The notes beneath the pieces were generated by a model. It did no database searches. It saw only the letters and a list, made by a program, of their open reading frames with translations, and was not told the DNA's origin. From Eriocheir sinensis (Eukaryota; Arthropoda; Malacostraca; Decapoda; Varunidae), in contig NW_026111765.1 of NCBI RefSeq assembly GCF_024679095.1, positions 186,001 to 250,000 on the forward strand: a stretch of DNA of 64,000 nt, written 5' to 3'. This document shows positions 47,636 through 62,740 of this stretch, piece after piece (position 1 is the first letter of the stretch; each line of letters starts with the position of its first letter). Both the position numbers and the translations under genes were made by a program.

Positions 47636-49812
47636 TAATATAATATATTTTTATACATATTTAAAATATTTAATGTATATTTTGTATATATATATTTTAT
47701 CCAAATTTACGTGATTTTATATGTATTTGTTTATATATTTTCATACAAATTTACATTATTTTATGTGAGTTTTGTATATGTATTTCAATACAAATTTACC
47801 TAACTTTATGTGTATTTTGCATATCTATTTTCAAACAAATTTAAATTATTTTTGTGTATTTTTGTATATATTTTAATACAAATTTTAGTTATTTTATTTG
47901 TTTTTTGTATATATATTTTCCTACAAATATACATTCTTTTATTGGAATTCTGTGTATTTAATTTTTACGAATTTACATTATTTTATGTGTATTTTGTGTA
48001 TATATTTTTTTACGTATTTAAAATATTTTATATGTATTTTATATATACATTTTCATAAAAATTTACGTTATTTCATTGTGTGTATTCGTATATATTTTGA
48101 AACAAATTTTATACAAATTCATGTTATTTTATGTGTATTTGTATATATATTTTCATACAAATTTATATTATTTTATGTGTATTCTTACATATATTTTATT
48201 ACAAATTTACCTTATTTTATGTTTATTTTGTATATTTATTTCATTCAATTTTAAATTATTTAATGTGTATATTTCTATTTGTATTTAGGTTATTTTATGT
48301 GTGTTTTCTATATATATTTTCATCCAAAATTACATTATTTTATTGTTATTTTCTTAATTTAATTCGATACGAATTTAGATTTTATGTGTATTTTGTATAT
48401 ATATTTTTATAGAAATCTACGTTATTTTATCTGTATTCGTATATATATTTTGAAACAAATTTACATTGTTTTATGTGTATTTTGCATATCTATTTCAATA
48501 CAAATTTACCTTATTGTATGTGCATTTTTTATATTTATTGTAATACAAATTTAAATATTTTATGTGTATTTTGGTATATATATTTTCATAAAAAATGCGT
48601 TGTTCTATGGGTATTTTGCATCTTTATTTTCATACAAATTTTCATTATTTTATTAATATTCTGTGTATTTATTTTGATACTATTTTACATTATTCTATTT
48701 GTGTTTTGTATATATATTTTTTTTAATACATATTTACATTATTTAATGTGTATTTTCTATATATATTTCATACAAATTTACGTTATTTTAAGTGTATTTG
48801 TTTATATATTTTCATTAAAATTTACATTATTTTATGTGTATTTTGTATATGTATTTCAATAGAAATTTAACTAGTTTTATGTGTATTTTGTATTTATATT
48901 TTTATACAAATTTAAATTATTTTTTGTATATTTTTTGAATAGAGTTTCATACAAATTTACAATATTTTATGTGTATTTTGTATATCTATTTTCATACAAA
49001 TACACATTCTTTTATTGATATTTTGTTGATATATTTTGATGCGAATTTACATTATTTAATGTGTATTGTGTATATATATTTTTAAACGTATTTACGTCAT
49101 TTCATGTGTATTTTGTATATATATTTCTATAGAAATATACGCTATTTTATGTGTATTCGTATATATATTTTGAAACAAATATACATTGTTTTATGTGCAT
49201 TTTGTATATTTTTTCAATACAAATTTACCTTATTGTACGTGCATTTTGTATATTAATTTTAATACAAATTTAATTATTCTATGTGTATTCTTGTATATGT
49301 ATTTAAAAAAATATGCTTTATTTTATGGGTATTTTGCATCTTTATTTTCATACAAAATTACATTATTTTATTGATATTCTGTGTATTTATTTTGATACGA
49401 TTTTACATTATTTTATTTATATTTTGTATATCTATTTTATACAAATGTAAGTTATTTTATGTGAATTTGTTTTCATTTCATACAAATTTACATTATTTTA
49501 TGTGTATTTTGTACATGTATTTAAATACAAATTAAACTAATTATATGTGTATTTTGTATATCTATTTTCATACAAATTGAAATTTATTTTTTTGTTTTTT
49601 TGTACATATTTTTATTCAAATTTTCGTAATTTTATGTGAATTTTGCATATTTATTTTCCTACAAATATACGTTCTTTTCTCGGAATTTTGTTTATTTATT
49701 TTGATACGAATTTTCATTTTTTTAGGTGTATTTGATATATATATTTTTATACTTATTTACATAATTTTATATGTATTTTGAATATATATTTTCATAGAAA
49801 TTTACTCTATAT
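47636..49812 (+). repeat. Satellite block 25, forward monomers
   Basis: Positions 47640-48378 match 5185-5930. The order then jumps at TTTAGATTTTATGTG (about 48375), and 48400-49812 match 17200-18604. Compared with the left arm, where the same start leads to the joint at 7105, the segment holding the joint has been flipped. Confidence 0.9.
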
Positions 49813-50726
49813 GTATATACGAAAAAACACAAAAATAATTTAAATCCGTATGAAAATAAATATACAAAATACACATAAAATTAGGTAAATTTGTATTGAA
49901 ATATTTATACAAAATACACTTAAAATAATGTAAATTTGAATGAAATTATATAAACAAATACACTTAAAATAACGTTAATTTGTATAAAATATATATAAAA
50001 AATACACATTAAATAATGAAAATATGTATAAAAAAATATATACAAAACACAAAATAGTATAATATAAAATCGTATCAAAATATATACACAGAATATTAAT
50101 AAAATAATGTACATTTGTATGAAAACTAAGGTGCAAAATACCTATAAAATAACGCATTTTTTATAAAATTATATATACCAAAATACACATAAAATATTTG
50201 AATTTGTATTAAAATAAATATACAAAATGCACATACAATCAGGTAAATTTGTATTGAAATAGATATGCAAAAAACATGTAAAACAATGTAAATTTGTTTC
50301 AAAATATATATACGAATACACATAAAATAACGTAGATTTCTATAAATATATATATACAAAATACAAATAAAATTAAGTAAATACGAATCAAAAATGTATA
50401 CAAAATACACATAAAATAATGTAAATTCGTATAAATATAAATAAACAAAATACCAATAAGAGAATGTGTATTTGTATAAATATAAATATACAAAATGCAC
50501 ATAAAATAACGTAAATTTGTATAAAACTATATACAAAAATACACAGAAGTAATTACATTTGTATGAAAATAGATATACAAAATACACAAAATAAGCTAAA
50601 TTTGAATTGAAATATATATACAAAATACATAAAATAAAGTAAATTCGTTTCAAAATATTTTAAACAAATACACATATAATAACGTAAATTTGTAAAAAAA
50701 ATATGTAAACAAAATACACATTAAGT
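49813..50726 (-). repeat. Satellite block 26, inverted monomers
   Basis: This A-strand copy of the reverse of 8440-9297 is also a direct copy of 18605-19510. It keeps the intact form of the region that was rearranged at 19194-19305. It ends at TTAAGTATTTAACATTT, where the strand flips. Confidence 0.9.
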
Positions 50727-51052
50727 ATTTAACATTTATTTAATTTAATTACTTCTGTGTATTTTTGTATATAGTTTTATACAAATTTACGATATTTTAT
50801 GTGTATTTCGTATATTTATATTTATACAAATACACATTCTTTTATTGGTATTTTGTTTATTTATTTTGATACGATTTTACATTATTTTGTGTGTATTTTG
50901 TATTCATTTTTTTATACGTGTTTATTTAATTTTATGTGTATTTTGTATATATTTTTATAGAAATCTACGTTATTTTATGAGTATTCGTATATATATTTTG
51001 AAACAAATTTACATTGTTTTATATGTATTTTGCATATCTATTTCAATACAAA
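50727..51052 (+). repeat. Satellite block 27, forward monomers
   Basis: Seven T-strand monomers are a direct copy of 12640-12961. The closing joint reads AATACAAACTTACA, the single-base variant of the AAGCTT joint at 12958. Confidence 0.9.
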
Positions 51053-54000
51053 CTTACAAAAATGCACATAAAATAAAATAAATTTGCATTAAAATATATA
51101 TACAAAACACACATTAAATAATGTAAATGCGTACATAAAATAACCTAAATTTGTATAAAACTATATACAAAAATACACAAAAATAATTAAAATTTTTATG
51201 AAAAGAAATATACAAAATGCACATAAAATTAGGTAAATTTGTATTCAAATACAAATACAAAATACACATAAAATAATGTAAATTTGAATGAAAATATATA
51301 AACAAATACACTTAAATAACGTAAATTTGTATAAAATATATATGCAAGATACACATTAAATAATGTAAATGTGTATAAAAAAAATATATACAAAAAAGAA
51401 ATATAATAATGTAAAATCGTATGAAAATAAATACAGAGAATATCAACAAAATAATGTAAATTTGTATGAAAAGAAAGATGCAAAATTCCCATAAAATAGC
51501 GCATTTTTTCTAAAAATATATATACCAAAATACACTTAAAATATTTAAATTTGTATTGAAATAAATATACAAAATGCATATACAGTAAGGTAAATTTGTA
51601 TTGAAAGAGATATTCAAAAATACATATAAAACAATATAAATTTGTTTCAGAATATATATACGAATACACATAAAATAACGTAGATTTCTATAGAAATATA
51701 TATACAAAATACACATGAAATTATGTAAATACCTATAAAAATATATATACAAAATACATATTAAGTAATGTAAATTCGTGTCAAAATAAATAAACAAAAT
51801 ATCATGAAAAGAATGTGTATTTGTATGAAAATAGATAATAGATAATAAATTTGTATTAAATATATATGCAAGACACACATTAAATAATGTAAATATGTAT
51901 AAAAAAGTATATACAAAAAACAAATAGAATAATGTAACATCGTATCAAAATAAATACACCGAATATTAATAAAATAATGTAAATTTGTATGAAAATAAAG
52001 ATGAAAAATTCCCATAAAATAGCGCATTTATTATAAAAATATATATACCAAAATACACATAAAATATTTAAATTTGCATTGAAATAAATATACAAAATGC
52101 ACATACAATAAGGTAAATTTGTATTGAAAGAGATATGCAAAAATACATATAAAACAATGTAAATTCGTTTCAAAATATATATACGAATACACATAAAATA
52201 ACGTAGATTTCTATAAAAATATATATACAAAATACACATAAAATTAAATAAATACGTATAAAAAAATGTATTCAAAATACACATAAAATAATGTAAATTC
52301 GAATTAAAATAGATAAACAAAATACCAATAAAAGAATGTGTATTTGGATAAATATAAATATACAAAATACACATACAAAATAAACATAAAATAAGGTAGA
52401 TTTGTAATAAAATATATGTACAAAATACACATACAATAATGTAAATTTATATGAAAATATATATACAAATACACATAAAATACCATGAATTTGTATAAAA
52501 ATATATATTCAAAATAAATATTAAATAATGTAAGAGCGTATAAAAATATATATACAAAGTACATATAAAATGAAAATTAAGATGCAAAATACCTATAAAA
52601 TAACGCATTTTTTTTTTAAATTATTGATACCAAAATACACTTAAATATTTGAACTCGTATTAAAATAAATATACAAAATACACATACAATAAGGTAAATT
52701 TGTATTGAAATAGATATGAAAAATACATATAAAATAATGTAAATTTGTTTCAAAATATATATACGAATACACATAAAATAACGTAGATTTCTATAAAAAT
52801 ACATATACAAAATACACATAAAATTAAGTAAATACGTATAAAAAAATGTATACAAAATACACATAAAATAATGTAAATTCGTATAAATGTAAATAAACAA
52901 TATACCAATAAAAGAATGTGTATTTGTATAAATATAAATATTCAAAATGCACATAAAATAACGTAAATTTATATAAAACTATATACATAAAATAATGCAA
53001 ATTTCTATAAAAATATATGTACAAAAATGAACAGATAAATTTGCATAAAAATATATATAAAAAACACACATTAGATAATGTAAATGAGTATAAAAATATG
53101 TATACAAAATACCTATGAAATAATCTAAATTCGTATCGAATTAAATTAAGAAATACCAATAAAATAATGTAATTTTGGATGAAAATATATATACAAAATA
53201 CACATAAAATAACCTAAATACAAATACAAATCTACACATAAAATAATTTAAAATTGAATGAAATAAATATACAAAAAAAACCTAAAATAAGGTAAATTTG
53301 TAATGTAATATATGAAAAAATACACATAAAATAATATAAATTTGTATGAAAATATATATACTAATACTCATTAAATAACATGAATTTGTATAAAATTTGT
53401 ATCAAAATATATACTTATACACACAATAAAATAACGTAGTTTTTTTACGAAAATGTATATACAAAATACACATAAAATTTATTAAATACGTAGAAAAATA
53501 TATATATACAAAAAAACCCTAAAATAATGAAAATATGCATGAAAATATATAAACAAATACACATAAAATAATGTAAATTTGGATAAAAAATATATACAAA
53601 ATGAATATTAAATAATGTAAATATGTATAAAAAATATATATACAAAAAACACATAGAATAATGTTAAATCGAATCAAAATAAATAAAGAGAATATCAATA
53701 AAATAATGTAAATTTGCATGAAAATAAAGATGCAAAATATCCATATAATAACGCATATTTGCATAAAAATATATATAGAAAAGTACATATAAAATAATTA
53801 AATTTGTATTAAAATAAATATACAAAATGCACGTACAATAAAGTAAATTTGTATTGAAATAGATATGCAAAATACACATCAATAATGTAAATTTGTATCA
53901 AAATATATATACGAATACTAATAAAATAGAGTAAATTTCTATGAAAATATACATACAAAATAGATATACGAAATACACATATAACTAGTTAAATTTGTAT

Positions 54001-55251
54001 TTAAATACATGTACAAAAAACACATAAAATAATGAAGATTTGTATGAAATTAAAACAAATACATTTTATATAAAATAAATATACAAAATACACATAAAAT
54101 TACGAAAAATAAAATAATGTAGTTTTGTATGAAAATAAAGATGCAAAATACCCATAAAATAAAGCATATTTTTATAAAAATACATATACAAAAATACACA
54201 TAGATTAATCAAATTTGTATTAAAATTAATATACAAAATGCAAATACAATAAGGTAAATTTGTATTGAAAAAATATGCAAAATACACATAAAGCAATGTA
54301 AATTTGTTTCAAAATATATATACGAATACACATAAAATAACGTAGATTTCTATAGAAATATATACACAAAATACACTTGAAATAGTGTAAATACGTATAA
54401 AAATATATATACAAAATACATATTAAATAATGTTCATTCGTGTCAAAATAAATAAACAAAATATCATGAAAAGAATGTGTATTTCTATGAAAATAGATAT
54501 ACAAAATACACATAAAATAACCTAAATTTGTATAAAACTATATACCAAAATAAACAAAAAAAGTTTAAACTTGAATGAAAATAAATATTCAAAAAACATA
54601 TAAAATTAGGTAAATTTGTATTGAAATACATATACAAAATACACATAAAATAATGTAAATTTGAATGAAAATATATAAACATCTAGACTTAAAATAATGT
54701 AAATTTGTATCAAATATATATACAAAAAACACATTAAATAATGCAAATATGTATAAAAAAATATATACAAAACACAAATAAAATAATGTAAAATCGTATC
54801 AAAATAAATACAGAAAATATTGATAAAATAATGTAAGTTTGTATGAAAATTAAGATGCAAAATACCCATAAAATAACGCATTTTTTATAAAAATATATAT
54901 AGGAAAAAACATAAAATATTTGATTTTGTATTAAAATAAATAGATATACAAAATACACATAAAATAAGCTAAATTTGAATTGAAATATATATACAAAATA
55001 CATAAAATAATGTAAATTTGTATCAAAATACTTATACAAATACACATATAATAACGTAAATTTGTATATAAATATATAAACAAAATACACATTAAATAAT
55101 GTAAATACGAATAAAAAAATGTACAAAATACAGAAATAATAATGTAATTAGTATCAAAATAAATAGACAAAATACCAATAAAATAATGTAAATTTCTATG
55201 AGAAAACATATACAAAATACACATAATTAACGCAAATATCAATAAAAATAT
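51053..55251 (-). repeat. Satellite block 28, inverted monomers
   Basis: Positions 51053-52360 are an inverted copy of 13639-14981. Positions 51705-55250 are an inverted copy of 25363-29110. Shared breaks include a jump near 52570 (CATATAAAATGAAAATTAAG) and one near 53960. No TA tract occurs where 27007-27180 has one; here the monomer near 53620 is intact. The block ends at the AT-only palindromic joint. Confidence 0.9.
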
Positions 55252-55417
55252 ATATAATATAATATATTTTTATACATATTTAAAATATTTAATGTATATT
55301 TTGTATATATATTTTATCCAAATTTACGTTATTTTATATGTATTTGTTTATATATTTTCATACAAATTTACATTATTTTATTTACATTATTGAATGTGTA
55401 TCTTGCATATATATTTT
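55252..55417 (+). repeat. Satellite block 29, short forward block
   Basis: Under four monomers, copied from the start of block 5 (5185-5310), are followed by a jump near 55378 to a TATCTTGCATATATATTTTA monomer. The block ends in an ATATATTTT / AAAATATAT inverted pair, where the strand flips. Confidence 0.85.
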
Positions 55418-56775
55418 ATAAAAAAATATATATACCAAAATACACATAAAAAAATTAAATTTGTATTAAAATAAATATACAAAAAACACATACAATAAGG
55501 TAAATTTGTATTGAAATAGATATGCAAAATACATATAAAACAATGTAAATTTGTTTCAAAATATATATACGAATACACATAAAATAACGTAGATTTCTAT
55601 AAAAATACATTTACAAAATACACATAATATTAAGTAAATACGTATAAAAAAATGTATACAAAATACACATAAAATAATGTAAATTCGTATAAATGTAAGT
55701 AAACAATATACCAATAAAAGAATGTGTATTTGTATAAATATAAATATACAAAATGCACATAAAATAACGTAAATTTATATAAAACTATATACATAAAATA
55801 ACGCAAATTTCTATAAAAATACATGTACAAAAATGAGAATGAAATAAATTTGCATAAAAATATATATACAAAACACACTTTAGATAATGTAAATGAGTAA
55901 AAAAATACGTATACAAAATACCTATGAAATAATCTAAACTCGTATCGAATTAAATTAAGAAAATACCAATAAAATAATGTCATTTTGGATGAAAATATAT
56001 ATACAAAATACACATAAAATATACTAAATACAAATACAAATATACACATAAACTAATTTAAAATTGAATGAAATAAATATACAAAATAAACATAATATAA
56101 GGTAACCTAAAGATAACCTAAGATAACCTAAATACAAATACAAAAATACACATTAAATAATGTAAAATTGAATGAAATAAATATACAAAATAAACATAAA
56201 ATAAGGTAAATTTGTAATAAAATATATGTAAGAATACACATAAAATAATATAAATTTGTATGAAAATATTTATACAAATACACATAAAATAACATGAATT
56301 TGTATAAAATTTGTTTCAAAATATATACGAATACACACAATAAAATAACATAATTTTTTATGAAAATGTATATATAAAATACACATAAAATAATTTAAAT
56401 ACGTATAAAAATATATATACAAAATACACATAAAATAATGTAAAGTCGTAAAAAATTAAATACACAAAATTCTAATAAAAGAATGAATATTTGTAGGAAA
56501 ATATATATACAAAAAACAAATAAAATAACTAAAATTTGTATAAAAATATATACAAAAATACATAAAAATAATTTAAATTTGTTTGAAAATAGATATGCAA
56601 AATACACATGAAGTTAGGCAGATTTGTATTAAAATACATATACAAAAGTCACATAAAATAATGTAAATTTGTATGCAAATATATAAACAAATACATATAA
56701 AATAACGTAAATTTGGATAAAATATATATACAAAATATACATAAAATATTTAAAATGTGTATAAAAATATATTAT
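55418..56775 (-). repeat. Satellite block 30, inverted monomers
   Basis: Positions 55425-55600 match 29500-29660. Positions 55600-56095 match 52790-53285. A local tandem duplication sits at 56020-56215. Positions 56140-56740 are an inverted copy of 5215-5800. The block ends at the AT-only palindromic joint. Confidence 0.9.
56020..56215 (-). repeat. ~105 bp tandem duplication with ATAACCTAA triplet
   Basis: The stretch from AAATACAAATACAAAT to AATATAAGGTA (about 56025-56105) is repeated at about 56130-56215. The seam carries three near-identical 10-11 bp units based on ATAACCTAA (56103-56131). Sister copies at 53210-53290 and 45580-45660 have one unit only. Confidence 0.8.
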
Positions 56776-58057
56776 ATTATATATATTTTTATTGATATTT
56801 GCGTTATTTATGTGTATTTTGTATATGTTTTCTCATAGAAATTTACATTATTTTATTGGTATTTTGTCTATTTATTTTGATACGAATTACACGATTATTT
56901 GTGTATTTTTTACATTTTTTTATACGTATTTACATTATTTAATGTGTATTTTGTTTATATATTTTTATACAAATTTACGTTATTATATGTGTATTTGTAT
57001 AGGTATTTTGATACAAATTTACATTATTTTATGTATTTTGTATATACCTTTTAATTCAAATTTAGCTTATTTTATGTGTATTTTGTATATCTATTTATTT
57101 TAATACAAAATGAAATATTTTATGTTTTTTCGTATATATATTTTTATGAAAAATGCGTTATTTTATGGGTATTTTGCATCTTAATTTTCATACAAATTTA
57201 CATTATTTTATTAATATTTTCTGTATTTATTTTGATACGATTTTACATTATTTTATTTCTGTTTTGTATATATATTTTTTATATATATTTACATTAGTTA
57301 ATGTTTTTTTTTTGTATATATATTTGATACAAATTTACGTTATTTTAAGTCTATATGTTTATATATTTTCATTCAAATTTACATTATTTTATGTGTATTT
57401 TGTATATGTATTTCAATACAAATTTACCTATTTTTATATGTTTTTTGTATATTTATTTTCACACAAGTTTAAATTATTTTTGTGTATTTTTGGATATAGT
57501 TTTATACAAATTTAGGTTATTTTATGTGTATTTTGTATATCTATTTTCATAAAAATACACATTCTATTCATGATATTTTGTTTATTTATTTTGACACGAA
57601 TTAACATTATTTAATGTGTATTTTGTATATATATTTTTATACGTATTTACATTATTTCAAGTGTATTTTGTATATATATTTCTATAGAAATCTGCGTTAT
57701 TATATGTGTATTCGTTTATATATTTTGAAACAAATTTACATTGTTTTATGTGTATTTTGCATATTTTTTCAATACAAATTTACTTTATTGTATGTGCCTT
57801 TTGTATATTAATTTTAATACAAATTTGACTAATCTATGTGTATTTTTGTATATGTATTTTTATAAAAATATGCTTTATTTTATTGGTATTTTGCATCTTT
57901 ATTTTCATACAAATTTACATTATTTTATTGATATTATGTGTATTTATTTTAATATGATTTTATATTATTCAATGTGTATTTTGTATATATATTTTATATA
58001 AAATGTATTTGTTTTCATTTCATAGAAATCTACATTATTTTATGTATTTTTTGTACA
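56776..58057 (+). repeat. Satellite block 31, forward monomers
   Basis: This is a direct copy of 20656-21440 and 25370-26640. It ends inside a TTTTTTGTACATGTAT monomer at the palindrome TGTACA (58052-58057). The equivalent monomer at 26630 continues uninterrupted. Confidence 0.9.
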
Positions 58058-59111
58058 TGTATACACATAAAATATTTTAATTTGTATTGAAATAAATATA
58101 CAAAATGCACATACAATAAGGTAATCTTCTGTTGAAAGAGATAGGCAAAAATAGATATAAAACAATGTAAATTTGTTTCAAAATATATATACGAATACAC
58201 ATAAAATAACGTAGATTTCTATAAAAATATATATACAAAATACTCATAAAATTAAGTAAATACGTCTAAAAAAATGTAAACAAAATACACATAAAATAAT
58301 GTAAATTCGAAACAAAATAAATAAACAAAATACCAATAAAAGAATGTGTATTTGTATAAATATAAATGTACAAAATACACATACAAAATAAACATAAAAT
58401 AAGGTAAATTTGTAATGAAATATATGTACAAAATACACATAAAATAATGTAAATTGATATGAAAATATATATACAAATACACATAAAATACCATGAATTT
58501 GTATAAAATTATAAATTCAAAATAAATATTAAATAATGTAAATGCGTATAAAAATATATATACAAAGTACATATAAAGTAATGTAAACTCGTATCAATAT
58601 AAATCAACAAAATACCAATAAAATAATATATATTTGAATGAAAATAGATTTACAAAATACACATAACATAACTAAAATTTGTATTGAAATATATTCAAAA
58701 TACATAAAAATAATTTGAGTTTGTATGAAAATAAATATTCAAAATACATATAAAACTAGGTAAATTTCTTTTGAAATATATATACAAAATACCCATAAAA
58801 TATTGTAAATTTGTGTCAAAATATATAAACAAATACACATAAAATATCTTAAAATAACGTAAATATGTATCAAATATATATACAAATAACACATTAAATA
58901 ATGTGAATGTGTATAAAAAAATATATACAAAACATAAATAAAATAATGTAAAATCGTATCAAAATATATACATAAAATATTAATAAAATAATGTAAATTT
59001 GTATGAAAATTAAGATGCAAAATACCCATAAAATAACATTTTTTTTATAAAAATATATACCTATACGAAAAAATATAAAATATTTGATTTTGTATTAAAA
59101 TAAATAGATAT
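58058..59111 (-). repeat. Satellite block 32, inverted monomers
   Basis: Positions 58065-58840 match 23755-24490. After a jump near 58850, the rest is an inverted copy of 20960-21200. The strand flips at AATAGATATACATTC. Confidence 0.88.
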
Positions 59112-60055
59112 ACATTCTTTTATTGGTATTTTGTTTATTTATTTTGTTTCGAATTTACATTATTTTATGTGGACTTTGTTTACATTTTTTTTATACGTAT
59201 TTACCTAATTTTATGTGTATTTTGTAGATATATTTTTATAGATATCTACGTTATTTTATGTGTATTCGCATATATATTTTGAAACAAATTTGCTTTGTTT
59301 TATATGTATTTTTGCATATCTCTTTCAATAGAAGTTTACCTTATTGTATGTGCATTTTGTATATTTATTTCAATACAAATTCAAATATTTTATGTTTATT
59401 TTGGTATATATATTTTTATAAGAAATGCGCTATTTGATGGGAATTTTGCATCTTTATTTTCATACAAATTTACATTATTTTATTAATATTCGGTGTATTT
59501 ATTTTAAAATGATTTTACATTATTCTATGTGTATTTTGTATATATATTTTTTTATACATATTTACATTATTTAAATGTATCTTGCATATATATTTCATAC
59601 AAATTTATTATCTATTATTTATTTTCATACAAATACATATTCTTTTCATGATATTTTGTTTATTTATTTTGACACGAATTTACATTACTTAATATGTATT
59701 TTGTATATATATATTTTCATACGTATTTACATAATTTCATGTGTATTTTGTTAATATATATTTCTATAGAAATCTACGTTATTTTATGTGTATTCGTATA
59801 TATATTTTGAAACAAATTTACATTGTTTTATATGTATTTTGCGTTTTTTCAATACAAATTTACCTTATTGTATGCGCATTTTGTATATTTATTTTAATAC
59901 AAATTTAATTTTTTTTTTGTATTTTTTGTATATATATTTTTATAAAAAATATGCGTTATTTTATGGGTATTTTGCATCTTTAATTTCATACAAATCTACA
60001 TTATTTAATTGATATTCTGAGTACTTATTTTGATACGATTTTACATTATTCTATG
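59112..60055 (+). repeat. Satellite block 33, forward monomers
   Basis: Positions 59112-59770 match 13700-14360, including the TTTATTATCTATTATTT double monomer near 59605. Positions 59770-60055 follow the higher-order order up to the same flip seen at position 33 of the window. Confidence 0.9.
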
Positions 60056-60345
60056 TATAAAATAAATACAAATACATATAAACAATGTAAATTTGTTTCA
60101 AAATATATATACAATACACATGAAATAATGTAAATTTCTATAAAATATATATATACAAAATACACATAAATTTAAGTAAATACGTATAAAAAGTATACAA
60201 AATACACATAAAATAATGTAAATTAGTATCAAAATAAAAACAAAATAAATAAAAGAATGTGTATTTGTATAAATATATATATACAAAATACACATTAAAT
60301 AATATAAATTTGTTTATAACTATACAAAATACACATGAAATGATG

Positions 60346-60386
<41 letters not shown>

Positions 60387-62740
60387 ATGTATATTCGTCA
60401 ATATATATATATATATATAAGAATATGTATTTTATATATATATATATAAAATATATATATATATATAAATTTGTATAAAACTATATACAAAATACACAAA
60501 ATAATTTAAATTTGTTTGAAAATAAATATAAAATACACATAAAATTAGGTAAATTTGTATTGAAATACATATACAAAAAACACATAAAATAATGTAAATT
60601 TGAATGAAAATACATAAACAAATACACTTAAAATAAATTAAATTTGTATAAATAAATATATACAAAACAAAGAATAATGTAAAATCGTATCAAAATAAAT
60701 ACACAGAATATTAATAAAATAATGTAAATTTGTATGAAAATAAAGATGCAAAATACCCATAAAATAACGCATTTTTTATTTATAAAATATATATACCAAA
60801 ATACACATAAAAAATTAATTTGTTTTAAAATTAATATACAAAATGCATATACAATAAGGTAGATTTGTATTGAAAAAATATGCAAAATACACATCAATAA
60901 TGTAAATTTGTTTCAAAATATATATACGAATACACATAAAATAACCTAAATTTGTATAAAACTATATATACAAAAAACACATAAAATGAAGTAAATACGT
61001 ATAAAAAAATGTATACAAAATACACATAAAATAATGTAAATTCATTGAAATAAATATACAAAATACCAATAAACGAATGTAAATTTGTATGAATATAAAT
61101 ATACAAAATACACATAAAATAATGTAAATTTGTATAAAACTATATACAAAAATACAGAAATAATTAAATTTGTAAAAATATATACAAAATACACATTAAA
61201 TAATGTAAATTTGAATTGAAATATATATACAAAATACACATATAATCAGTAAAATTTATATTTAAATAAAATTACAAAATACACATAAAATAATTTAAAT
61301 TTATATGAAATTAAATCAAATAAACATAAAATAATGTCAAAATAAATAAACAAAATATCAAGGTAAAATAATGAGTATTTGTATGAAAATATATATACAA
61401 AATACACATAATATAACCTAAATTAGTATAAAACTATATAAAAAATACACAAAATAATTTAAATTTGTATGAAAATAAAATACAAAATACACATAAAATT
61501 AGGCAAATTTGTATTGAAATACATATACAAAATACACATAAAATATTGTAAGTTTGAATGAAAATATATAAACAAATACACATTAAATAATGTAAATATG
61601 TATAAAAAAATATATACAAAACACAAATAGAATAATGTAAAATCGTATCAAAATAAATACACAGAATATTAATAAAATAATGTAAATTTGTATGAAAATT
61701 AAGATGCAAAATATCCATAAAATAACGCATTTTTTTTAAATATATATACCAAAATACACATCAAATATTTGAATTTGTATTAAAATAAATATACAATTTG
61801 CACATACAATAAGGCAAACTTGTATTGAAATAGATATGCAAAATACATATAAAACAATGTAAATTTGTTTCAAAATATATATACAAATAAACCTAAAATA
61901 ACGTAGATTTCTATAGAAATATATATACAAAATACATATGAAATTATGTAAATACGTATAAAAATATATATACAAAATACACATAAAATAATGTAAATTC
62001 GTATAAATGTAAATAAACAATATACCAATAAAAGAATGTGTATTTGTATAAATATAAATATACAAAATGCACATATAATAACGTAAATTTATATATAAAT
62101 ACATACATAAAATATCGCAAATTTCTATAAAAATATATGTACAAAAATGAACATTAAATAAATTTGCATAAAAATATATATACAAAACACACATTAGATA
62201 ATGTAAATGAGTTTAAAAATATGTATACAAAATACCTATGAAATAATCTAAACTCGTATCGAGTTATATTAAAAAATACCAATAAAATAATGTAATTTTG
62301 GATGAAAATATATATACAAAATACACATAAAATAACCTAAATACAAATACAAATATACACATAAAATAATTTAAAATTGAATGAAATAAATATACAAAAT
62401 AAACATAAAATAAGGTAAATTTGTAAAGAAATATATGAAAAAATACACATAAAATAATATAAATTTGTATGAAAATATATATACAAATACACATTAAACA
62501 ATAATGAATTTGTATAAAATTTGTATCAAAATATATACTTATACACACTATAAAATTCCGTAGTTTTTTTATGAAAATGTATATTCAAAATACACATAAA
62601 ATAATTTAAATATGTAGAAAATATATTTACAAAAACAAATAAAATAATGTAAATATGTATGAAAATATATAAACAAATTTACATTAAATAATGTATATTT
62701 GTATGAAATATATTTTCATCCAAAATGAACATTAAATATT
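60056..62740 (-). repeat. Satellite block 34, inverted monomers
   Basis: Positions 60056-60350 match 34-370, followed by TA tracts in place of the sequence at 370-410. Positions 60480-61730 are ordinary A-strand monomers with several shortened ones. Positions 61740-62640 match 52610-53540. The block ends at AAATATT-GT-AATATTT (62734-62749), a short inverted pair at the flip. Confidence 0.88.
60349..60467. repeat. Cluster of short TA tracts
   Basis: Three or four TA runs (60349-60380, 60401-60419 and around 60431-60467) are separated by remnants such as TGTATATTCGTCA. They stand where the related copy at 360-410 has two normal monomers. Confidence 0.88.
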
